From Collybiopsis luxurians FD-317 M1 (Eukaryota > Basidiomycota > Agaricomycetes > Agaricales > Omphalotaceae), in assembly GCA_000827265.1 (NCBI GenBank), contig KN834753.1:774686-838685 (forward strand): a DNA stretch of 64,000 nucleotides, in the 5' to 3' direction. Positions 11,801 through 24,058 of this stretch are shown here, one piece after another (within the stretch, counting starts at the first letter, position 1; each line of letters starts with the position of its first letter). Position numbers and translations under genes: made by a program. The notes beneath the pieces are model-generated. The model saw only the letters and a list, made by a program, of their open reading frames with translations, was not told where the DNA came from and did not search any database.

Positions 11801-14227
11801 GTTTCCATCCCCTCTCCGTCCTCATCCTCATGCATTATATCTACACCGACGAACTTATTGGTATTTGGGATCGACGCGTTTCGTCTAGGAGCTCTTCTTC
11901 CGCTTCTTCTGCAGCATTGCAAGTCACTCCGACGCTCGGACTGCAGATCAAGTCTGAACTCCAGACCCTGGCGAACACGCTTGCGCTACCCCAGATGCTC
12001 AAAGCTTTAGAGAGCGTTGTAAAGAGACCAATAGTCGAAACTTTGCGCAGAGATCTGAGTACGCTTTGGAACTTTGATAATCTGGATCCTTCACCGGTTG
12101 CATCCCGTTCTTCTACATTTGTACCTGATGTTGTCCTCCAATTAGCGGAAGGACATGAAATCTTTACATATTCGACTATCTTACGCGCTCGGTCTGCTTA
12201 TTTTGAGGACTTTTTGGGCGAGGACGCGTGGACAAGGGAACGCAGGGGAGATGGAAGATTATTGAAAGTGGACTTACAACACTTAAAACCTCGAGTCATG
12301 GCATATGTGCTTCAATGGTTGTGCTGCGGCCAAAGTGAAGGACTTTTTGGCTCTCTAGGCAAGTTTTTCTGCTCGTTATGACTCATTCAATGTAGTTAAT
12401 GTTCGCAGAATTCGCGGATACTGTTGACGCTGTATTGGAATTCTTGTTCGAAGTCATAGCTGTCGCGGTATGATGCGTGTTCAATTATTTTATTCGCAAC
12501 CACTCACTTCCAAAATTTCAGAATGAACTACTTCTGTTTCCTCTTGTAATTCTAACGTCGCAGTTGGTTCTCAAGTTTCTGAACATCCACAACGCTTGTT
12601 ACATCCTATCGGAAGCCTACCACTATCACGCCTACGATCTCATGTCATCAGTTGAGGGCTACATCTCGGCAAATTTGGAGACCTTTCTAGAGAGCCATAT
12701 GCTGGACACTCTAGGTTCATCTATTGTCAAACATCTTTCGGCTTTTATTCGCGCCCAACAAGAAAAGAAATCACCTATAGTTCGAAGTCACAGGCTGGTA
12801 AAACATGCGATGGACAAATGGCGAGACTGGCTGGATGCTGAAGACATTCCAAAATTAATCATGCCTAGTTCTGGATTGCTGAGAAAGCAGCGAGAAAGGA
12901 AATCTTCTCAGGCTCCCAAACTGTCCTCACCACCTTCGCCCTCTCCGATCTCGAGCTTGTCTTTTAGTCATCAGAAGGAGCTCAGCCAGTCACGCAGTCG
13001 TCCCATTATCAAACATCGATCTTCTGCCAGTCCAGTCCTCAATCCTCAAGGTTCAATACCCGAATCGAATGACATCTTCGACATGGACGAAGTAGATGTC
13101 GGTCCATCCTTCAGTGATCCTCCTCACTCATCTACTGGAAGTGCCTGGAAAGCGGCCTCCACCCCTCGGTATGTGTTTTAGTTTACAATATCTGCTTTAA
13201 AGGCTCATCACAAGTGAAAGCGTTGACATGCGATCTGTTATGGCGGAAGCCGCTCAAGCAAAGCCAGTACAATTGTACACGACCCCTTCGGCTCGGGGTT
13301 CTCCCAGCGACGGGACACCCTTCAATTCAGTTCGACTTCGGCGCTCAGGGTCCTCACAAACTCGATTGTCATCGGCGTTCGATATTTCTTCGACTCCTCC
13401 GAGTCCTTCTCCTGCCCCTCGGCCCTCTGGATCACCTTGGAGGACTCCTGCATCTGTTGATAAAGTTTCTACGCCGAACAATTCTTTCCCTACGTTAGGG
13501 ACCACACCTGCACCGAAATTGCAAGATCCTCCGGTTATTCGGGGCGTTTCAAACGCACGGCCGCCGTTACAGGCTTCAAGCTCCGGCTCAACACTCGGAC
13601 CTGTATTCACACCCTCTCGTCAACCTGCGGCCAAGGTCCAGCCAACTATACCTCGAAGAGTGTCGTAGGTGTATTCCGCTACTTTTTTTTAGTCCCCTCT
13701 CATCAAATCACAGGAGCGGCGGTGCCACATCTTCTTCCAAGGCGTGGGCTTCGGCACCAGTTCATGAGCCTCTTCCACCGACACTAACCAGTACAACCAG
13801 CAAGGGAATGTCATTTATTGCCATCCAGCAGCTCCAGCTCGAACAAGGAACTAGTCACACAAAAGATAAACGCTCTCTTCTGGAGATTCAAGAAGAAGAG
13901 CAGGCGAAGCGTGAGGAGGAAGATTTCCTCAAGTGGTGGGAGGCGGAGGAGGAGAGGGTCAGATTAGAGACGCAGGAGTTGGAACGGATGCAAGCCGGTG
14001 GAAGTGACAGGCGCGGAAATCAGAATCAAAGGAGCCAGCAAAAGAAGTCAAAGAAGAGGAAAGAGACAGGAATGCACAATCCTAACAGTGGAAGTGGTAG
14101 AGGTCCTCCTGCTGCTATGCCTCATGAGCAGGAGGCTAATTCATCTCAGAATTCAAAGGGTCCAAATTCAACTTCGAAACGAGTTCCAAGGAACAAGAAA
14201 GGTGCACCCGCGGCATCGGCGTCGTAA
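8832..14227 (+). CDS. IBtk-like protein: ankyrin, RCC1 and tandem BTB domains
   Basis: A long multi-exon gene has the domain order of inhibitor of Bruton tyrosine kinase proteins. Ankyrin repeats come first (GRTVLHLASAA near 9037, GWTALHRAMYVGNLSV near 9152, then LEGYTAFDL). RCC1-type propeller strands follow (ELFTWGANR, LCGFGSGGRLG, LTENGEVYSWGLNRFSQLGY, VYTWGLNGGQLGY; 9418-10920). Two BTB/POZ domains are next: GADLMVFVHSE near 11535 and DVVLQLAEGHEIFTYS near 12128, then a BACK-like helical region (NACYILSEAYHYHAYDLMS). The C-terminal part is Ser/Pro-rich and ends in a conserved-type helix (SFIAIQQLQLEQ...EEEDFLKWWEAEEERV) and a lysine-rich tail. The start is ATG 8832; the frame upstream has no ATG. 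Animal IBTK is a substrate receptor of cullin-3 ligases; the same role is inferred here. One intron (12359-12408) has a GC donor. Confidence 0.85.
12359..12408 (+). other. GC-AG intron in the IBtk-like gene
   Basis: The exon ends CTA-G and the next begins AA-TTC, giving Leu-Glu-Phe only if 50 nt starting GCAAGT and ending CGCAG are removed. Reading through hits a stop within ten codons. The next possible donor, GTTTTT, is poor, and using it with the same acceptor brings a TGA within six codons. GCAAGT is the standard consensus of GC donors. Confidence 0.65.
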
Positions 14228-14498
14228 TTTAGAATCGGGAACGCTGCGATATTTTCATGATTTCTTCTACATGCACTACTGAAATGTGGATATGTATACT
14301 TTATGTTGTAGGATTTATCTGAATTAATATGTAGCTTTCATTGTACATTTTGTCTAGAGCTATTTTACTGGTAATTCTCGAATAGTACCCGATTTGGTAG
14401 GCTCGATACTTTTTGATAAGCGCCCGTAGAAAGTTCTCGAATTTTAGAAATGATTCAAGAATGCGATCTCGTGAAACGTCCTGCTCTTGCAAGGCTCG
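14228..14498. other. Intergenic, tandem genes
   Basis: About 270 bp separate the IBtk-like stop codon and the cyclophilin start on the same strand. The stretch is AT-rich and likely contains the 3' end of the former and the promoter of the latter. No open frame of interest. Confidence 0.5.
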
Positions 14499-16049
14499 AT
14501 GTCTGTACCAGATAGCAAACGACCAATAACTTACTTTGATATCTCGATTGGTGGCGCGCCAATCGGTCGCATCGTCTTTTCGCTCTATACGGATGTTGTT
14601 CCGAAAACGGCCAGCAATTTTCGTACGTCCTTTGGATCTCAACTTGACTCGCAGGTCTTAAGTATTCTCCATCAGGCGCGTTATGTACTGGAGAAAAGGG
14701 TATCGGGCAATCGGGCAAGCCCTTGCATTACAAGGGTAGCGGTTTTCATAGAGTGATCAAGCAGTAAGTATGTTAGTGAAGGATGACAAGCGGTTACTGA
14801 GGCATTGCTAGATTTATGTGTCAGGGAGGTGATTTTACAATGGGGAATGGTGTGTGATCTCTGCCTCTGGCTCACTGTGGGATCTTATGCGCGTAACGAG
14901 CAGGAACGGGTGGTGAATCGATATATGGTGCGTTAGAAGCGTTTCAGGCGACAGCTTCCCTTACCAGTGGATAATCTAGGCGAAAAATTTGAAGACGAGA
15001 ATTTTGAGTACAAGGTGGGTCGGACGATTCTCTTTCTTCATATTGTGGAGAATAACTGCTCCAGTTTAGCACACCAAGCCTTTTCTGCTCTCCATGGCAA
15101 ATGCTGGTCCAAACACGAACGGATCGCAGTTCTTCATTACTACCGTCCCAACCCCGCACCTGGACGGTAAACATGTCGTTTTTGGGGAAGTGATTCGGGG
15201 AAAGTCAATTGGTACGAATTGATAGAAGACGTTAAGATACCTTACTGACTTATTTTTTCAGTTCGTCAGATTGAGAATTACCCGACAATCTCTGGGGACC
15301 AGCCGACCTCTCCGATTATCATCGACTCCTGTGGTGAACTTTCCCCAGACGATCCTTCATTATCTGAGGTTCCAGCTGGATCAGAAGGGGACCCTTACGA
15401 AGATTATCCCGATGATGATGACCATGATGTTTCCAAGCCTGAAGTCGCGCTTGAAATCGCTAAAGCCATCCGCGAAGTCGGGAACAAGTTATTCAAAGAG
15501 GGCAAAACTGAACTTGCCCTCGCAAAATATCAAAGTGAGTGTTTACTCGATGTCAATACCTTGTTCTTCTGTTAAGTGCTTGTGTATTAAGAATCCATCC
15601 GATACCTGGATGTTCACCAAGTTCTGCCTGATGACGCCCCACCGGAACTCGCTGATTCCTACAAAGCTCTGCTATCCCCCCTTCTCCTGAATTCGGCCCT
15701 CGCCGCTGTTCGAGCTCAGCCACCCTCTTCCTCCAAGGCTGAAGTTGCTGTGAAAAGCGCAACGCGTGCTTTAAACTCCCTGGAACTGAACAACGCAGAC
15801 AAGGGTATATTCTTTTCTTTTTTGATTCCTTCCGGTTACTGACTAGTCGGATTAGCAAAAGCGCTGTACCGTCGAGGCCTAGCGCACACAATACTGAAAG
15901 ACGATGATGAAGCCGAGAAGGACTTGATTCAAGCAAGTACACTTGTTCCCGAAGACCAGGCCATTGCAGGGGAACTTGCCCGCGTCCGAAACCGTAAGAA
16001 GGAGAAGAGAGATAAAGAGAAGAAGGCTTATAAGAAAATGTTCAGTTAA
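14499..16049 (+). CDS. CPR6: Cyclophilin 40 / Cpr6-type peptidyl-prolyl isomerase with TPR domain
   Basis: A multi-exon gene encodes a Cyp40-class Hsp90 co-chaperone. The N-terminal cyclophilin domain shows [53 protein letters not shown] (catalytic Arg and Phe/Gln present) and [12 protein letters not shown]. The position of the cyclosporin-contacting Trp of cyclophilin A is His (PHLDGKH), as is usual in Cyp40. An acidic linker ([14 protein letters not shown]) leads to three TPR units containing the carboxylate-clamp residues ([30 protein letters not shown]) that bind the MEEVD tail of Hsp90. A charged helix ([20 protein letters not shown]) ends the protein. The start ATG 14499 gives [13 protein letters not shown], the expected length. 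All splice phases agree. Cytosolic. Confidence 0.92.
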
Positions 16050-16189
16050 ATACATTTTAACCGTACACTACTTCAAATGATATCAAGTTCAGGTGTCATA
16101 TATAAACTATAAGTTAGATCCATCCTTGGTATGCCAAACCACTTTCTGTCCAAACATAAGACTTCGTGCGCTCGTATAGTTTTTGTTGA

Positions 16190-19100
16190 TTATTGAATGA
16201 AATACAAGATAAATCTCTGGTAGCCTAGAGGAGTCACAACGCCAGGAGGTGGGGAGGATAAGTCATTGCGCAGAATGCCGAAAAAGACAGGAACGAATAC
16301 GGCGGCTGAAGTGACCTCTTTCAATGAGCAATACACATGATGAGCTTGTATACGCACAGATACTCTCTGCCCTAGCACTCGAAGTTCCCTCTTTCTGCAC
16401 AAAGTAATGCAAGAAAGCCGTAACAGAAATCCAGACCTGGGTACGAATACTGAGTATTGCCTCCCGCTGTTGAAGATAACCGAGCATACATTCACAGTTT
16501 CTGGCGACAGAAAATCCAACATCTTGAAACAAAAGCCAGTATTCAGATGGATAGAATTGTTAGAAGATTCATGGCACACCTCAAAAGCTTCATCTCGACT
16601 GCCAACTGAGGCGCATCTCTCGTGCAGCTCTGGAGGAATGATACACTCAGGCAAAGAGTCCAAAAAGTTGATCAACGCAGCTCCAAAGGCTATCGAGATT
16701 GAATGTTCTCGGGTATTATGCGAATACGGAAATTCATCGCCGGTATCGAGATGCTAGACATTCTTTCAAGCAGCAACTCAAGGGTAGTGTACTAAGTAAG
16801 GAGAGCGTACCTCACGGATATCATCAACTATTTCAGGGTCTGCTTCTGCGGTGAAAAGCTCCTCCTGGAGTATATCTCAGCGAAGAGAATCACATTATTC
16901 CTACGGTAGACACGAACTGCAGGATGAGCGCATGTTATGAGCCAATTGACCAGCCTCATGATTTCTCTTGGAGCATTGATTGCTCTATCTTCATCCAAAA
17001 GATGATTGTGAGATTCTAGCTTGCGTATTGGACCAGGAAGTTTCGTCAACCGTGATAGCCTGTTGGCAAAACAAGTGTAATCTGCTCATAGTTGAAAAGG
17101 TGATCGTTGTCTCGATCGATCTGTACACTCACGATATTTGGCCGTAATGGAAATGAAATGGTCTTTGCCCATAAAGGAATGTAAGATTAGCGTGAAACTG
17201 AGATCCCTTGATCCCAAGTTCAAACGAGAAGCGATACTGTTATCGACGAACGCTGTCAGGGTGATTTCGATGAGTTCATTTGGCAACAACAGCCCTGTCT
17301 CATGGGAGGCAGATAACCATTCTGGAACTGTAGGGGAAGGGAATTAGCCTGGATCCAGCCGGTGATTTACAAAAAAAACTCGCAAGTTTCCATATGCGAT
17401 TCGGCCGGAATAAAACTGAAAGCGAGCGGGACCTGGCATCTGTTAAGCTTCGAGTCACGATCCATAAATGTCTTTACCTTGCCGCAGTTTTGAAATGTGA
17501 GGCTTACGGTCTTTTTGCGGTTGTAACTGGAGAGAACGATCAGCCGAAGTTGGCGGTATCTTGGCCATAACGCACAATAGATCACCTAGACTGATCAAGG
17601 AGTGGCTGAGTTTAGCTTTTGCCCTTTCCTGGACTTCCTCCATACGCTGGACTTGCCGGAAAAGATTTGTTGCCGTGGCATGAAGCTGGTCCTTATCGTA
17701 TAGATCGACCTACCATAAGAATCAGAAGGGCACCTGAAGGAAAGTAGAAGACGATTGAGGCATTACATCAACACCAAAATCCGCGCTGAGTGGCCTGTGA
17801 TCGCTGAAGGTGATACTTGGGTGGCAAGAGTATGAAGATTGATCTACCCTGGCGGTCAGAGGGGAGAATGCATATAAGATGCGGTCCGTGAAGGCAGGTT
17901 TTCGTCTGATCAAGACAGATGAGGTTCCAATTCTCGCGGTAAGAATTGAACCTACTTGGTATCATATCCCATAGAGTCTGTAGTGAGACCGCTACTAAAA
18001 CGATAAGTGCTAGAAGGACATAAGACTTAGTAAGATGCATTGTTGATACGCAAACTCACGGTAGATGCCTGACATTGTGTTCAAAGAATATGTCAAAAGC
18101 TTTCTTATTCCGCATGGCTGTTCTCAACTTTGTAAAGATTAGCACCCAGTCGTCACTAGACCCCTACATGCCTCACCTGGTCATATTGAAGCAATATGTC
18201 CAGGCTGTTCTTCCAAGTCTCGGAGCGTAGCAGTTCCCGTACATCTGCATCAGGTAAGTTGATGCGATAGTTGAGATCTATTGACGTAGAACAATCAAAT
18301 GACCGGCGAGGGATGGAAGAATACAAGCGTACCCCCCTAAAACAAATGAAGATGAACTGTAAGCAATAATGGAGCAGAATAAACTCACCATCCAAAATAG
18401 AATGTCGCTTTCAAAAACTCCAGATTTCTCCGGAACTGTGACCAAGGTCTGTGACGGTATCATTCCTCCTGGCGCCGCTGGCTCAGTACCATTCGCAGGT
18501 GAAGCACTAAGACCGAGACTCTTATCTCCATTAGCACTTGTTCCTGAGCTCGACGGAGACGCCAATAAGCTGGAATTGAAGATAAGGCGCTTAGATAGAT
18601 CATGAAAATCGGCATTTCGTTTCTCGGCCATTTCGTCGAAAGCGGCCAAGTGAGAAACAGTAAAAGTAATTACAGTAGATCCGGGATTTTCAATGCCATG
18701 GTGGCGCTGGTCGGCACCGTCGACAACGGGACTCAACGCGGAATTGAGAGCATCGAAACTGGCTGGGGTAAATGTTAACCGGATAGCTGTTGCTCCTTTG
18801 TTTCCCTGTTTGAAGGTAGTTATAACTCATCGACGTTCAGAACGGCTCTCGACAAACCATGAGACCCATTATCCCTGCTCCCGCAGAAGTAGACATAATA
18901 TCCGAAAAGCAGGACCGTAATGACTTCTTCACAATGATGATAATGAGCATACCGACAAGCTGCTTTGAGCAAAGCTTTCAAGACATATTAGTGCTGCGTG
19001 AAGCAGGGCGAAGGGGAGGGGGAGGGGGACCTAGATGCTCACCTTTTCGTACCTTTCGGCCTTCTCTCCTAGCGCTGCAAAAATAGCCAGGGTCCAAGCG

Positions 19101-20703
19101 TCTTCCCTCGCTGTCGAAGTCGAGTATAATAGTGCTTCCGTAGATAGATCCAATTCTTCGAAACCCAAAACTAAGATATCAGGGTCTTTAGACAGGGGGT
19201 CGACTGAAATGATTGGGACCTCTGGTGGTTCAGAGACTGAGATCGCAGGAGAATTTAATGCAGCGCCTAATGATGAGTCTGAAGGGGATAGCGTGGACGT
19301 GTCGTCTGAGATATCAGCGGTAGTCGATGAAAGGGTGAATGATGAGGCCGTGTTAGACATAGTAGCAAAAGAAAATTTTGAAGGAGCAGTAGAAGAACTA
19401 CGCATTGTATTTCCGGATGCCGCCGATTGGTGTGATATCGACGAAAGTGAGGAATTTGTAGGTATCGAGGATTGTGAAGCTGCAACTGTGTAACTTTAGA
19501 AATTCTCGAAAAAAGAAGGCGAATAGATACCTTTGGTAACCTGTGAGTCAAAGGGATCCTTTACGATTTCGCCCAGGGACAGGGGCGAAATCTGTTTGAC
19601 AGCAGGAAGAGGTCCACCTCCAGAAGTACTTTTCATTTGTGTAACGGCTGGATTTCCTTGTATCCAAGCTGCCAAGTCTTGAGATGGCATCTTTCCATTG
19701 ACGTTGAATGTTCCTAAGCGAAGACTAAAGAAACTCGTTGAAAACTGGACAACAGATTCGTAGGGGAACAGACTGACTTCAGTCTAATTCTTCCCTTTCT
19801 ACACTCATTTCGTGCTCTCACACGAGCCCAGTGATCCCTTATCAACGTTAGATCACCGAGCTCGTCGCCTGGTATCCCAGCACTGGTAGAAGAGAGACGT
19901 GTACGGAAAGGCCTGCGGATGTCGCGCAGGTCAGGGAACGAGGATACCACTACAATACAAATAAGCAATTAAAAATATGTTGAAGAATATGGACGGACGA
20001 GAGGGTATATAGATCGAATCGGAAGTGTAAGACTCGAGCCAGCTGTAGGTTTTGGTAGGAGATCTTGCTTCAGGTACGATATCTGACGGACAATCTTGAC
20101 TATACACGAGTAACACGGAAAACGCTGAAGAACATTACCTGAAAGCTCCTTTAATCTTTTACACTCGGCGACGACGTTCTTCAAGCCCAGTATATCATAT
20201 GTTGCTAGATCCAGTGGTTCACTGCCAATCAAGTTGTGGCCCGGGTGGATGGTGACCTTGAAGCCTTCAAAAGGCACCATTCTAAGCTCTGAAAGTCACC
20301 TCAAAGCCAGCCGACGCACCGGAACTATGTCGATTTGGGTGATTGAGATCCAGAGTTTCCTGCTTTAATTGGGCCATTGATATCGAGAAGTTTCCGCCAT
20401 AGATGGGGAAGATGCGGTATACTTCTAGCTCGCTACCGGTGGATTTCGGTTTAAATACGAATACACTGCGTGGACTTGAGCCGACGAGATGTTGCAAATT
20501 GTTTGTGTTACTCACCTTCCCTCCTCCCAGCTATCAGCTTGTTGATCTTTATGAGTTATAACAGCAATAGTTCTGCGGTATCGCGATGCAAATTCTCCTT
20601 CATCTTGGGCAGCATTATCCCTGAGTAAAAAGCATTCCAGAACAAACTTGATATCATCTGAAGGTTGTAAGAGTAGTCTGATTGATTTCTCTGCTCCAGA
20701 CAT
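16190..20703 (-). CDS. OCRL/INPP5B-type inositol polyphosphate 5-phosphatase
   Basis: A large, heavily split minus-strand gene. The N-terminus (from ATG 20703, SIRLLLQPSDDIKFVLEC; then SVFVFKPKSTGSELEVYRIFPIYG) is a PH-like segment. The catalytic 5-phosphatase core runs from about 19230 (PDILVLGFEELDLSTEALL) through HHGIENPGSTVITFTVSHLA, DEMAEKRNADFHDLSKRL, the GDLNYRI motif assembled across a 4-nt exon at 18333-18336, and RKPAFTDRILY near 17900 to SITFSDHRPLSADFGVDV near 17770. An ASH-like region (17700-17090) and a RhoGAP-like tail follow (PIRKLESHNHLLDEDRAINAP near 17000, VWISVTAFLHYF, CIIPPELHERC, PLGYQRFILYFIQ, stop 16190). This domain order is that of OCRL/INPP5B proteins, which hydrolyse PI(4,5)P2 at endosomes and Golgi. 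An intron-rich serine-rich linker sits at 19230-19500. The RhoGAP domain may be catalytically dead, as in OCRL; I could not check the Arg finger. Confidence 0.85.
18333..18336 (-). other. Four-nucleotide microexon (GGGG) in the 5-phosphatase gene
   Basis: The upstream exon ends at ATG (18389-18391) and the downstream exon begins AT-CTC-AAC. Only by inserting GGGG between two introns of 52 nt (18337-18388, GTGAGT...TTTTAG) and 55 nt (18278-18332, GTACGC...CAATAG) does the protein read M-G-D-L-N-Y-R-I, the invariant metal/phosphate motif of the family. Both flanking introns have the usual length and GT-AG ends. Confidence 0.75.
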
Positions 20704-23700
20704 GGTGCGGACCTCCAGCAGCACTCGGTCGTTAAGCAAGAGTGAATTGCCGTCACAACCCCTAAAGCCGAACGGCAAAACGGGCCGCGTGCCTTGCGCG
20801 CACGACCTTTGCCTCAAAGTGGGTTGCGGAGCCAAACTTATTTCATCTCATCATGTATCATGTACATTCTAGTCAAAATCAAGTTGTTATTGTGTGCTCT
20901 TACTCGAACTTTAGCCCTAGTACTGACCTTTTTCCATTTCCCAATATTTAGCGCTCTTAACTTCGCAAAAAAGGAAGGTGTCAAAGCGGTAAATACGAAC
21001 CTTTGATTGATAGTGATCAACTGCTGAATCTGCTCCTGCGATGCGAAATAATATTGGAACACGGCCTATTTTAAACTTTTCTGGATCAAGAGTTGTGTGC
21101 ACGCGAGGGTGTAGCTCGGGCAAAACTCCCTCGTTCGCCGGACAGATGAGTACACGGCACCTCCTTGCCAACGAATGACTTGCGACAAAAACGTGTAATA
21201 CTGGATGCAGCAGCGTGTAAAGTGTGCTCCATTGCTTCTCAACCTCAAAGGTAATGAAATGGTCGGAGTCTCAATTTTTAATCCTCGACCTATTCAAAGT
21301 TCCCGACTTTCGGTCTGCACCTATACATTGCTTACATCGCATATTCATTGCGTATTCTTAGGTCGAATGAAAGCCGACGACAGCGCGAAAGAAGGTATGA
21401 TATGTAATATTCTTGCCCTGGCACCTCAAAACTTCGAATGCCATGACAGTGGCATCAATGCGAGGCCCTGGATCCTCCTGGAATGGCCGCCTGCCAGTCA
21501 ACGTCAGCTCTTTCGAAACTAAGTACTCATAATTCGATGCGTCAATGAACCCGACGATGCTCGAATGAAATTGACCATATTTATCCTAGTAATTGATATA
21601 TTCCTCACCCTGTACACGCTTTTTTCGTCATTTGTGTTCACCCTTGATTCATCTGCTTTCCCTTCCGCAAGATTCTTTAGAGAGTATGCTTCCCGAAATG
21701 ACCGTCCTTACCTCCGGAATGCCTTACGCCGATATACACGGAGGGTGGGGGTGGGGGTGAACAAGCCGAATCAATGTGACTCGCAAACACACGGAAGGGG
21801 GAATTTGCAAGCCGCAGCCTCGGCTGCTCCCCACGTTCATCGCCATCTCAATCTACCTCCAAGCGAAATGCTATGTAAGGCTACATAAAAATACGCCGCT
21901 GCAGGGTTATCAGATCCTGACGTAGAGTAGACATGGGGAAATGTAAAAAAAGCCTTTCTGAGCCGTTGATGAAGAATTGGTAAAAGCATGACTTGCACTC
22001 CTTCTCACAAGGAAGGATTGTAGAAGTACATATATGATATGATTGAGATTCAGAGCTCTCTTGACTCTGTATGTTTGGTTCATGTCTCAAGCCGGGAATC
22101 CAATTTGAGGCTGTACTTCAATCAGGGTAAACAACCCACGGGAATTTTTTTAAAGACTCTTGTCGGCTTCCTAAGTTGAGAACCAGATTCAAATTTGAAA
22201 CTGTTTACAGGAAAAGGAAGTCCTGAACCAAACTTAAAGACTTGAGACCACTACTCCTGCGTTTTATAATTTCGGGATCTTTGACAAACAGCTTTAATCA
22301 AGGCTGGCGGCGCCGTTGTTTGAACGGGAAAGGAACTTCAACTGGGGCAACCGGTCAAATTCTTGAATGTTGCCATGGTTCAGGAGGCAGTACATAATAC
22401 AGATCTTAATTGCTATGGCCCTCTGCGGCCACGGTCTCCTCCTACGGATTAACGGCGGCTGCATCGATATGAACTGCCTGAGCTAATCGGCCGGGTGGCG
22501 TCTGGTGGCGCGCGCAAAGACTCCCAAGGTTGTCAGTGTACACTGTACAGATCTTCAACTTTGGGCCAACAACTTTCTGAAGAGCATCCGTATAGGACTA
22601 GGAGCATAAAAGGAAGAGACAAGCATATATACATGTTTTTAGAATTTTTGCAGGTCGATAATGCTTTGAACAAGAATTTTTCCTATTTTATGTTAATTGC
22701 TTTTCACGCACCGATTTCCTGCAGGATCGCACAGCCGCTATGACAAAATATGGACATAATGTCAATCTGATATGAAAGAAAGAAGCTGCATAGATAATGT
22801 CATCCGGTATCACCCCAATGCACTCCTCTTCGTGCAAGTATGGTTGATGCGAAGCCTAACTTGAGCGATGGAACCAATTCACTGGATCGCTTAAACAGCG
22901 TGCTCAGTCGCATTTCTCTGAGCCGATGGCATTATATCCATCGATGAAAATCTCCTGCAAGTTTATTACGGAGAGTACCTTTGACGAACTAGTAGTATTG
23001 AGTAGTGGGCGTTCTGCTATTACTAAAGGTTCAAAACTTCCTCGCCGGGTGAAATCTATCGACCATGATTATGATACCGAGTAAGTGATCTCGGTATTGT
23101 CCAGCAAAGTCTATCAAGCAGGTCTGGGAGCAATGTACCCAAAAGTTAGCAGATGGTCATATGAGTTGTATTGACCGAAATAAGGATCGTGATAAATGAG
23201 GATCTTGACGAGAAGAGTGTAAGACAGCAATATGATGACTGCAGATAAAGGATGGTCCCCGTAGTGAATGAGGACAGAGTGCAGCTGGCAATGCATATGG
23301 GTCCGGAGCAAATCGCCATAGCTCGGCGATGACCTGATAAAGATGTCCTCGTGCTCGATAGGAGATAGATAGAATAGAGCGATAGATGGTAAATGGCAAA
23401 TGTAGTGCAAGATACTAATGATTCAAAGTTTCACTCAATTGCGTTGCCAGAAGATGATCATCCGAAGCAAAGTAACGGATGCTGAAATCGGGAGAATATC
23501 GCAGCAGTCGAGGATAAGTATCAGAGGGAAGAAGGATAAGATGGACACATATGCACGCAGGAAAATCCGTGAAATCTCCCTTGCACTCGGATTTTGGCGG
23601 ACTTTATCAAACTTCGAAATCGAATGCAAAAAGCTTACTGGCACGTGGCAAAGAAAAAGACTTCTTTTCTTCCAAACGTTGGTGTACGTCGCATAGGATA

Positions 23701-24058
23701 CATGATGCCTTAATAGGGTAAAGGTGATGAAATGGGTTAGAGTTTCAGGATAGCGTATGTTTCTTTAATTTTGTTATTTTTCATGAATCGTTTCGGAGAG
23801 TGTGACATCGGTGATTCCGGTTTCTACAGGAGAATTGATGAAGCAAGGTCTTTGTCCGGGTTTTAGCCGTCGAAACGCGGACCAAACGGGACTAAACCGT
23901 TTCTGAAATGACCTGTACCTTTTTGAATTTGCCACGGGACATACAATGATACATACATTATGTCTTGTTTTAGGACTCTTAAGAACTTTACCTCCTGCTT
24001 CCGTATTTCGGGTTCGTTTGATGCCCAACTCTACGCCCGCCCTCCCGCTCACTGAATC
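20704..24058. other. Gene-poor region of 3.4 kb
   Basis: I found no coherent gene between the phosphatase start and the Zn2Cys6 regulator. There is one 107-codon ATG frame (21565-21888) with a hydrophobic N-terminus but arginine-rich, repeat-like remainder; a G-rich run near 21743-21760; and several AT-rich stretches. No LTR, terminal inverted repeat or reverse transcriptase sequence was seen. The length makes a long regulatory region or an unrecognised fast-evolving gene possible. Confidence 0.45.

Noticed and set aside
21565..21888. 107-codon ATG frame with a signal-peptide-like start
   Set aside because: After the hydrophobic start the sequence is Arg-rich and passes through a G-rich repeat; no cysteine pattern, no TM logic and no downstream exon.
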